From NCBI GenBank assembly GCA_034435015.1, contig DAOTYH010000030.1, forward strand, positions 1 to 18,881: 18,881 nucleotides of DNA. The letters are read 5' to 3'. Both the position numbers and the translations under genes were made by a program. The notes under the pieces are model-generated. The model was not told the origin of the DNA. It did not search any database and saw only the letters and a list, made by a program, of their open reading frames with translations. Of the stretch, positions 13,854-18,881 are shown in pieces (position 1 is the stretch's first letter; every line of letters begins with the position of its first letter). This stretch comes from DAOTYH01 sp034435015. Lineage in GTDB: Bacteria > Chloroflexota > Anaerolineae > Aggregatilineales > UBA3940.

Positions 13854-14951
13854 CTAATAGCGCACACGCGGGTCAAGGAAGGCATACAGAATATCGGTCA
13901 GCAGGCTGATCACGGCCACCGACAGGGCAAACACCGTGATTGCCCCCTGTACGGCGGTGTAATCGCGCTGGCCGATACGCTCAACCAGATACAGGCCCAT
14001 GCCGGGCCAGCTAAAGGTTGTCTCGGTCAGGATGGCTCCCGCCAGCAGAACCGCAAACTGAAGCCCGATCAGCGTCACAATGGGGATCAGCGCGTTGAAC
14101 AACGCATGACGGTAAACTACCACCCGCTCCCGGATGCCGCGTGCGCGTGCCGCCATGATGAAATCCTTGACCAGCGTCTCAATGACGTTGATACGGCTGA
14201 TGCGGACAAACACGCCAACCAGGATCAGCCCCAGCGTCAGGGCAGGCAGGACGATATGGCCCAGCACACTGCCCAGCGCGGCCCAATTCCCTTGGATGAT
14301 CGAATCCACGATCAGCAGGTTGGTGCGCCGTTGTAACGTCGTGCCCACCACAGGGTCAATCCGCCCGGCTATTGGGAAGAGGCCAAGTTGTACGCTGAAT
14401 ACCACCTGTAGGATTAACCCCAGCCAGAAGACCGGCATCGAATAGGTGACGATGCTGAACAGACGCAGGCCGTAGTCGGCGGCCTCCTTACGGTGTTGAG
14501 CCGCGAACGTTCCCAGCGGCACGCCCAGCCCGACCGCGAAGATCATAGCAGGGATGACCAGCTCCAGCGTAGCAGGCAGACGCTCGCCCAGCTCATCCAC
14601 AACAGGGCGGTTGCCGAAAATCAGCGACTGGCCCAGATCAAGCCGCACCACCCGCCCCAGATAGTCCACATACTGCACTAGAACAGGCCGATCTAAGCCC
14701 AGCTCACGGCGCATCCGTTCACGAGCCTCCGGGCCTCCGCGCGGCCCAAGCTGGCTGGTCACCGGGTCGCCGGGGATGACACGCATCACGAAGAAGATGA
14801 CCGAGACCAGAATGAAGACCATCGGGAGGGTGAGCGCTACGCGCGTCACGATGTAGTTGCGCAGGCCCCGACTGCCCTGAACGAACGCATAGAGCATAAA
14901 CAGCACGGCGACGCCGAGTGAACTCAGGCAAACTCCGGCAAGAGGGGACAT
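13854..14951 (-). CDS. dppB: Peptide ABC transporter permease, DppB/OppB type
   Basis: I chose ATG 14951 (365 aa), 9 nt after SD GAGGAG (14961-14966); the longer reading from TTG 14975 would place the SD inside the gene. The family core starts at RNYIVTRVALTLPMVFILVS and includes RVIPGDPV, LGLDRPVLVQYVDYLGRVV, DLGQSL, RLPATLEL, the EAA-like loop DFIMAARARGIRERVVVYRHAL, and ETTFSWPGMG near the end. About 29 residues before the core encode an additional hydrophobic segment (LAGVCLSSLGVAVLFMLYAF) that most DppB proteins lack. It forms the transport channel with DppC. The 172-base gap to the upstream binding-protein gene contains an attenuator-like hairpin. Confidence 0.92.
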   Translation of the reverse strand: MSPLAGVCLSSLGVAVLFMLYAFVQGSRGLRNYIVTRVALTLPMVFILVSVIFFVMRVIPGDPVTSQLGPRGGPEARERMRRELGLDRPVLVQYVDYLGRVVRLDLGQSLIFGNRPVVDELGERLPATLELVIPAMIFAVGLGVPLGTFAAQHRKEAADYGLRLFSIVTYSMPVFWLGLILQVVFSVQLGLFPIAGRIDPVVGTTLQRRTNLLIVDSIIQGNWAALGSVLGHIVLPALTLGLILVGVFVRISRINVIETLVKDFIMAARARGIRERVVVYRHALFNALIPIVTLIGLQFAVLLAGAILTETTFSWPGMGLYLVERIGQRDYTAVQGAITVFALSVAVISLLTDILYAFLDPRVRY

Positions 14952-15034
14952 AAGGGTCAACTCCTCGGCTGCCAACAGAACCCAGCATAGTGAGACAGAT
15001 CGTCCAGCAGGTTGAAAAGATCACAGGCTTGGAT

Positions 15035-15073
15035 TGTAAAATCTGCCGGGTCTGCTAGGCAGGCCCGGCAGAT
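15035..15073 (-). terminator. Internal terminator/attenuator between the binding-protein and permease genes
   Basis: On the minus strand, ATCTGCCGGG (15064-15073) pairs with CCCGGCAGAT (15041-15050), with a further 4-bp CTGC/GCAG stem inside the loop. The stem runs into TTTTACAA. There is no strong promoter after it, so partial read-through would supply dppBCDF at lower level than the binding protein. Confidence 0.75.
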
Positions 15074-15123
15074 AGACCCGGTAAGGATACAGTCTCTCGG
15101 CCTTACCTTACCTCACCCTACCC

Positions 15124-16779
15124 CTACTTCATCTTGATCAGCTCATACTGGAAGATAACCGCAGGGGTGATGACGATGTCTTCGATGGTCGCGTTGTTGA
15201 ACACGGCGTACTCAGCCTCGAAGGTGAGCGGGAGGGTCACCACATCCTCGGCATAGAGGTTCTGAGCCTGCTCATACAGCGCGGCACGCTCTTCCTGATC
15301 CGTGCTGGCCGAAGCCTGCTGGAGCAGGGCGTCCATCTCAGGGTTGCTGTAGTTCACACCCAGATAAGGTGACGAAGAGGACAGCGCAAACGGCTCCAGA
15401 TAGTTGCTGGTGTCAGGATAGTCATAGAACCAGCCCAGATAGAAGATCGGGTACTCGCCGCTGGTCCCCGCGTCAATGTAGGTACTCCACTCCTGACTCT
15501 GGAGGGTGACCTTGATGAAGGGGGTGGCCTCAAGCTGTTGCTTCAGCACCTCGAAAATCTGGGCGGCCAGCACGCCGTAGTGCTCCGGCGGATACCACAG
15601 ATCAATCGTGAGCGGGTTATCCGCGCTGTAACCGGAAGCGGCCAACAGCTCTTCCGCGGCGGCCACATCAGGCCCCGGATACCGGTCAAGGAAGGCCTCA
15701 TTCGCGCCGAGGAAGCCGGGCGGCACCATTGAGTAGAGCGGCTCGACCATGCCCTGCATCACGCGGTCAACGATCTCATCACGGTCAATCAGGAAGGCAA
15801 TCGCCTGACGCACGTTCTTGTCAGAGGAAGGCTCCAGAGCATGGTTGAAAACGAGATAGCGGATGCCGCCGCCGCCGCTGTTGTAAGCCGTCAGCCCCTC
15901 GATGGTGGACAGACGCTGGACCTCAGTCGGGCCGAGGATACGCCACGCGATGTCAATCTCGCCGTTCTCAACGGCCAGCCCCATCTGAGTAGCATCGGTG
16001 AAGTAACGGATGATGACACGCTCCGGCGCATTCTCCGGGAAGCCCAGCTTGTAGTTGGGGTTGCGCTCAAGCACCATCTGTTCATTGACGGTGTAGCTGG
16101 TGACCTGCCATGCGCCGACACCAAACAGCGTCTCCGGGAACTTGTTCAGCTCGTCATCGGGATAGGCCCCCTCCGGGATCGGCATGTAGAGCGTGCCGGT
16201 CAAAATCTGGAGGAAGTCACCGCGCGGAGCCAGCAGATGGAAGACGACGGTCTCATCATCGGGGGCTTCCACGCTCTCGACGTAGCTGACCGCCAGGCCG
16301 GCCACGTCGCCGTTCAGGGTCAGGGCGCGGTTGACACTGCGGACAAAGTCACCGGCCACCAGTTCCCTGCCGTCAGGATACTTCCAGCCGGGGGCGATCT
16401 TGAAGGTGTAGGTCAGGCCGTCCTCGCTGATCTCCGGGAAGTCGGCGGCCACACCCGGCACGACCTCAACAGTGCCCGGCGCGAAGGTCATCAGGCCGAC
16501 GTTAACATTACGCATCAGCTCCCAGTCATGCGTGGCGTAAGCATCGGCATAGTCCAGGCTGGAAATCTGGTCGGTTGTGCCGATGATGACAGTACGCGGC
16601 TCAGCGGGCGCCTCGGTTGCGGCAGGGGCCTCTGTCTCCTCAGGAGCCTCTGTTGCGGCAGGGGCCTCTGTCTCGGCAGGGGCTTCAGTTGTCCCGGGCG
16701 CGGGTGTTGCGCCGCCGCAGGCAACCAGCATCGCCGCCACAAGGGCAAGCAAGGCAACCAGATACAGGCTCTTCTTCAT
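15124..16779 (-). CDS. dppA: ABC transporter solute-binding lipoprotein, SBP_bac_5 (peptide/nickel) family
   Basis: I chose ATG 16779 (551 aa), 9 nt after SD GGAGGAG; the GTG at 16797 overlaps that SD. Residues 1-20 are a lipoprotein signal with lipobox LVAC, so Cys21 should be lipidated. Residues 24-60 are a Thr/Glu/Ala/Pro tether built of repeats. The SBP_bac_5 fold follows: TVIIGTTDQISSLDYADAYA, VVPGVAADFPEISEDGLTYT, FKIAPGWKYPDGRELVAGDF, GVGAWQVTSYTVNEQMVLERN, LVFNHALEPSSDKNVRQAIA, then AEELLAASGYSADNP and YLGWFYDYPDTSNYLEPF. It should capture the ligand outside and pass it to DppBC. Being first in the operon behind a consensus promoter fits high expression. Ligand class (di/oligopeptide most likely) cannot be fixed from sequence. 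Confidence 0.94.
   Translation of the reverse strand: MKKSLYLVALLALVAAMLVACGGATPAPGTTEAPAETEAPAATEAPEETEAPAATEAPAEPRTVIIGTTDQISSLDYADAYATHDWELMRNVNVGLMTFAPGTVEVVPGVAADFPEISEDGLTYTFKIAPGWKYPDGRELVAGDFVRSVNRALTLNGDVAGLAVSYVESVEAPDDETVVFHLLAPRGDFLQILTGTLYMPIPEGAYPDDELNKFPETLFGVGAWQVTSYTVNEQMVLERNPNYKLGFPENAPERVIIRYFTDATQMGLAVENGEIDIAWRILGPTEVQRLSTIEGLTAYNSGGGGIRYLVFNHALEPSSDKNVRQAIAFLIDRDEIVDRVMQGMVEPLYSMVPPGFLGANEAFLDRYPGPDVAAAEELLAASGYSADNPLTIDLWYPPEHYGVLAAQIFEVLKQQLEATPFIKVTLQSQEWSTYIDAGTSGEYPIFYLGWFYDYPDTSNYLEPFALSSSSPYLGVNYSNPEMDALLQQASASTDQEERAALYEQAQNLYAEDVVTLPLTFEAEYAVFNNATIEDIVITPAVIFQYELIKMK
16610..16699 (-). repeat. Five 18-bp tandem repeats encoding the lipoprotein tether
   Basis: Five consecutive 18-base units begin at 16610, 16628, 16646, 16664 and 16682, each starting GCCTC or GCTTC on the plus strand. 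Units 1, 3 and 4 are most alike. They encode TEAP-AE/AA/EE repeats of the flexible linker after the lipidated Cys. Confidence 0.8.
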
Positions 16780-16788
16780 AGCTAGTCT

Positions 16789-16795
16789 CTCCTCC
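16789..16795 (-). promoter_or_regulatory. Shine-Dalgarno GGAGGAG deciding the dppA start
   Basis: GGAGGAG lies 9 nt before ATG 16779. It overlaps the alternative GTG (16795-16797), which is therefore unlikely to be the start. Confidence 0.75.
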
Positions 16796-16959
16796 ACAGT
16801 GAATTGGCCAAGTTAAATAGGTCAGTCAATCAATCGGCAGTCCGTGTTCTTTCGATGGCTTCTCCTCCTCCCCCATTCTCCTGCGGGCCGGGGTGTCTGA
16901 TTGGCCTGCCGGATGATGAGAATTGGGCCGCCTGTGTGACGGCGGCTGATTGACCTTGC

Positions 16960-16988
16960 ATTATAAAGGGGAGAGATGATTTTGTCAA
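16960..16988 (-). promoter_or_regulatory. Consensus sigma70 promoter of the dpp operon
   Basis: On the minus strand TTGACA (16983-16988), 17 nt and TATAAT (16960-16965) match the sigma70 consensus at all 12 positions. The predicted transcription start is near 16953. Confidence 0.9.
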
Positions 16989-17006
16989 AACAAATTGTCA
17001 TGACAA
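16982..17006. promoter_or_regulatory. Tandem palindromic operator-like sites at the dpp -35
   Basis: TTGTCATGACAA (16995-17006) is a perfect 12-bp palindrome just upstream of the -35. TTGTCAAAACAA (16982-16993), which contains the -35, matches it at 10 of 12 positions. Their starts are 13 bases apart. A dimeric repressor or activator could use both; no regulator gene is adjacent, so the factor is unknown. Confidence 0.6.
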
Positions 17007-17058
17007 GCCGGCGATCCACCTCCTGCCCGGACATCTCATGCAGGCCGGCCTCAGCAGA

Positions 17059-17067
17059 TGATACAAT
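17059..17067 (+). promoter_or_regulatory. Extended -10 promoter of the hydrolase gene
   Basis: TGATACAAT carries the TGn extension and a TACAAT -10 box (17062-17067). No -35 match is visible at 17-18 nt. ATG 17105 lies 38 bases downstream. Confidence 0.5.
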
Positions 17068-17104
17068 CTAAGGCAATTGAGCTTTACACCCAACCGGAGG
17101 ATTC

Positions 17105-17953
17105 ATGCTCTCCGCTTCTCTCAACCTCTTCCAAGACGAACCGCATCAGCCCTTCCTGTGGAGGGGCGGCAGGCCGGCGGCTCTGTTTGTACATGGCTTC
17201 CCTGGCACACCCGCTGAGATCCGCCCGCTGGCCCAAGCATTCCACGAGGCAGGCTGGACAGCCCGGGGAATCCTGTTGCCGGGCTTCGGCCCGCAGATCG
17301 AGACCCTGCCTCAACGCCGCTATACCGAATGGGTAGACGCTGTCCGTGAGGCCCTGAGCGCCCTCCAGCAGGAGCACCACCCGGCCATCGTAGCGGGCTT
17401 CTCGATGGGCGGAGCTGTCTCTCTGCTGGCGGCGGCCCAACAGCCGCCCGATGCGCTCATCCTGCTGGCCCCCTACTGGCAGACGGCCTTGCCCGGCCTG
17501 CCGGGCGGAGCGGCCCTCCAGCGGATGCTGTGGCCTCTGTTCCGGCCTCTGCTCAGGAAGGCCCGCCCGTTCAAGCAAATTGACTTTACCGATCCCCGTG
17601 TGCGGCAGGGTGTGATGGATTTTGCACCCGGCCTTGATCTGGACGACCCGCAGGTTCAGGCGGCCATCCGCGATTTCAGCGTGCCGATCAACCTGTTTGA
17701 TCAGCTTCAGGCCGTCGGGCAGGCGGCCTATCAGGCCGCGCGGCACGTAGCCTGCCCGACCTTGATCATTCAGGGCCGCCGCGATGAGGTAGTCAAAGCC
17801 GCCCTGACACGCCGGCTGGCCCGCCGTCTGCCGGCGCTGGCGGGCTATCTGGAGGTAGACTCAACACACGAACTGCTCAAGCCCGACGGCTCAGCATGGG
17901 ATGCGGTATGCTCGGCGGCACTGGAGTTTGCACAGAAAGCCGCGGCAGGATGA
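17105..17953 (+). CDS. Alpha/beta hydrolase (esterase / monoacylglycerol-lipase-like)
   Basis: The product is 282 aa; SD GGAGG (17096-17100) lies 4 nt before ATG 17105. The fold is clear: oxyanion-hole region LFVHGFPGTPAEIRPLA (27-43), nucleophile elbow GFSMGG with Ser100, acid Asp227 in IIQGRRDEVV, and catalytic His255 in VDSTHELL. Overall it is closest in style to bacterial carboxylesterases of the Est30/monoacylglycerol lipase group. No signal peptide is seen, so it is cytoplasmic; the substrate is unknown. Its stop TGA overlaps the ATG of the next gene (ATGA), so it is translationally coupled to the carotenoid gene and might act in the same lipid or pigment metabolism (inference). Confidence 0.9.
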   Translation: MLSASLNLFQDEPHQPFLWRGGRPAALFVHGFPGTPAEIRPLAQAFHEAGWTARGILLPGFGPQIETLPQRRYTEWVDAVREALSALQQEHHPAIVAGFSMGGAVSLLAAAQQPPDALILLAPYWQTALPGLPGGAALQRMLWPLFRPLLRKARPFKQIDFTDPRVRQGVMDFAPGLDLDDPQVQAAIRDFSVPINLFDQLQAVGQAAYQAARHVACPTLIIQGRRDEVVKAALTRRLARRLPALAGYLEVDSTHELLKPDGSAWDAVCSAALEFAQKAAAG

Positions 17954-18759
17954 AAATAATAATCGGGCGCATCCATCCGTTGGGGAGGGAGATTCTGGCT
18001 GTCTGGCGCTCCGGCGGCCCATTGTTCCGTTTTTTGCTGGCGGCATGGGTGCTGGTGATGATCTCATTGCCCGTCATCCGCTGGACGGCCGGAGATGCCT
18101 TCCTGCCTCTGGTCGTCTCGGCGGGAGTCGTGTTGCAGACTGCGGCCGTCCTGACCGTGCTGGGGAGCACATGGGGAGCACGCCGGACCATCCTGACCGT
18201 CCTGATCGTCACGGTGCTGGCATGGGGGGTAGAGGCGCTTGGCTCTCAGACGGGTGTGCCGTTTGGGGTGTATCATTACACCCAGAAGCTCCAGCCGCAG
18301 ATTCTCGGTGTGCCCCTGCTCATCCCGCTGGCATGGCTGATGATGCTCCCGCCGGCTTGGGCGGTTGCCCAACGGATCGTCGGGGCGGGGCGGCGGGCGG
18401 CCTTCATCGCTGTAGCGGCGCTGGCCTTCACGGTGTGGGACCTCTTCCTTGACCCGCAGATGGCCGGCTGGGGATTATGGGTCTGGGAAAGGCCGGGAGG
18501 ATATTTTGGCATCCCATGGGTGAATTATCTGGGCTGGCTGGCGGCTTCGGCACTGATCACAGCGGCTGTACAGCCCGCCCCCGTTCCGCAAGGGCCGCTG
18601 ATCCTGATCTACGCCGTCACGTGGGCGCTGGAGACAGTCGGCCTGCTGGTCTTCTGGGGACTACCCGGCCCGGCGCTGATCGGCGGCGCGGCAATGGGCG
18701 GGATGCTGATCTGGGCGGGGCTGGCCGGCGGCCCCGACAAGGCCGGGGCGGGGAATTAA
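17950..18759 (+). CDS. CruF/DUF422 family carotenoid biosynthesis membrane protein
   Basis: I chose ATG 17950 (269 aa), which overlaps the hydrolase stop; an upstream start at 17896 would put 54 bases inside the hydrolase gene without gain. The protein has about seven membrane segments. It has the DUF422 signatures: WGVEALGSQTGVPFGVYHYT (92-111), LQPQILGVPLLIPLAWLMM (114-132), TVWDLFLDPQMAGWGLWVWE (161-180) and GGYFGIPWVNYLGWL (183-197). Members include CruF, the carotenoid 1',2'-hydratase, and bisanhydrobacterioruberin hydratase, which add water across terminal double bonds of acyclic carotenoids. No other carotenoid gene is in the window, so the exact substrate is open. Chloroflexota make glycosylated carotenoids, which fits. 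Confidence 0.87.
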   Translation: MKIIIGRIHPLGREILAVWRSGGPLFRFLLAAWVLVMISLPVIRWTAGDAFLPLVVSAGVVLQTAAVLTVLGSTWGARRTILTVLIVTVLAWGVEALGSQTGVPFGVYHYTQKLQPQILGVPLLIPLAWLMMLPPAWAVAQRIVGAGRRAAFIAVAALAFTVWDLFLDPQMAGWGLWVWERPGGYFGIPWVNYLGWLAASALITAAVQPAPVPQGPLILIYAVTWALETVGLLVFWGLPGPALIGGAAMGGMLIWAGLAGGPDKAGAGN

Positions 18760-18778
18760 TCACCGGGCACAGACAACT

Positions 18779-18855
18779 ATGCACACACAATGGCTGAACA
18801 TTTTGCTGTGGGCAGGGGCGGGCTTCCTGAGCGGCTCACTGCCCTTCTCATACTG
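18779..18855 (+). CDS. plsY: N-terminus of probable PlsY glycerol-3-phosphate acyltransferase, 3'-truncated
   Basis: ATG 18779 opens a frame reading MHTQWLNILLWAGAGFLSGS then LPFSY before the adapter begins at 18856. A first membrane helix ending in G(S)-x-S-(L/I)-P-F-S is the usual start of PlsY, which acylates glycerol-3-phosphate with acyl phosphate. Only 25 residues are real, no SD is visible, and the apparent continuation CCLLYTSPI is adapter-encoded. The call is tentative. Confidence 0.45.
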
Positions 18856-18881
18856 CTGTCTCTTATACACATCTCCGATCC
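18856..18881. other. Nextera transposase adapter (sequencing artefact)
   Basis: CTGTCTCTTATACACATCT (18856-18874) is the exact 19-base engineered Tn5 mosaic end. It is followed by CCGATCC, one mismatch from the CCGAGCC that begins the Nextera read-2 adapter. It ends the contig inside an open reading frame and should be trimmed. Confidence 0.96.

Larger units (their letters stand above)
16780..17104. other. Divergent intergenic region between the dpp operon and the hydrolase gene
   Basis: This 325-base region holds the dpp promoter (16960-16988), two operator-like palindromes (16982-17006) and an extended -10 for the plus strand (17059-17067). The dpp transcript leader, 16780 to about 16953, is ~174 nt. 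It has a GCCGCC/GGCGGC hairpin near its 5' end (16927-16946) and a purine-rich stretch (complement of 16860-16881). I see no gene in it and no riboswitch class I can name. Confidence 0.7.

Noticed and set aside
16610..16699. Short tandem repeats as a possible CRISPR or regulatory array
   Set aside because: The 18-bp units are in frame, have no spacers and encode the Thr/Glu/Ala/Pro linker.
15841..16785. Long plus-strand open frame (314 aa) opposite dppA
   Set aside because: Its composition and repeats mirror the tether and signal of the lipoprotein on the other strand; no SD or known fold.
17042..17051. AGGCCGGCCT palindrome upstream of the hydrolase
   Set aside because: Short GC-rich palindromes of this kind are expected by chance in this composition, and it has no promoter-linked position.
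17896..17949. N-terminal extension of the CruF-like protein
   Set aside because: It lies wholly inside the hydrolase gene, adds no conserved residues, and ATG 17950 gives the classic ATGA coupling.
18856..18874. Tn5 mosaic end as evidence of a natural transposon
   Set aside because: The exact sequence is the engineered hybrid end used in library kits, and it is followed by adapter bases at the contig end.

Overview
The window looks like one metagenomic or draft-genome contig from a GC-rich Chloroflexota bacterium, most likely Anaerolineae-like. This is inferred from protein style only: an NBR1-type Ig domain joined to an SdrD/Cna-B-like domain, a LiaF/toastrack protein, a DUF922 protein, a large peptide ABC transporter operon and a CruF-type carotenoid protein. 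No phylogenetic marker is present. The last 26 bases (18856-18881) are Nextera transposase adapter sequence, so genomic sequence ends at 18855 and the right edge is a library artefact.

Left part (1-4660). The 3' end of a secreted Ig/SdrD-like protein is followed by a minus-strand tRNA-Arg(ACG) with its own promoter. Next comes a plus-strand pair: a GT-C membrane glycosyltransferase overlapping a TPR-TM-DUF922 (HExxH) protein. A LiaF-like membrane protein with a beta-repeat domain follows and closes with a strong intrinsic terminator.

Middle part (4683-10542). A minus-strand membrane-anchored sulfite-oxidase-family molybdoenzyme faces away from a plus-strand GntR/YtrA regulator. The regulator sits under a sigma70-type promoter whose -10 box lies inside two interleaved palindromes, and it is followed by an SPFH/band-7 membrane protein with a 12-bp-stem terminator. 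Then come a CPBP intramembrane protease with a DUF4870 protein (15-bp-stem terminator) and a secreted six-cysteine protein of unknown function. Together with the LiaF-like protein, this set looks like a membrane-homeostasis neighbourhood (inference).

Right part (10565-18855). A complete Dpp/Opp-type ABC transporter lies on the minus strand in the order SBP, DppB, DppC, DppD, DppF. It has an exact TTGACA-17-TATAAT promoter, two tandem palindromic operator-like sites at the -35, and a hairpin plus T-run between the binding-protein gene and the permeases. DppC carries an unusual extracytoplasmic insertion of about 108 residues that resembles one lobe of an amino-acid-type periplasmic binding protein. 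This is the most novel feature I see. Divergent from the operon are an alpha/beta hydrolase, a translationally coupled CruF/DUF422 carotenoid protein, and the first codons of a probable plsY cut by the adapter.

I see no CRISPR array, insertion sequence, prophage or plasmid gene. Nearly all the DNA is explained by ordinary, tightly packed chromosomal genes.
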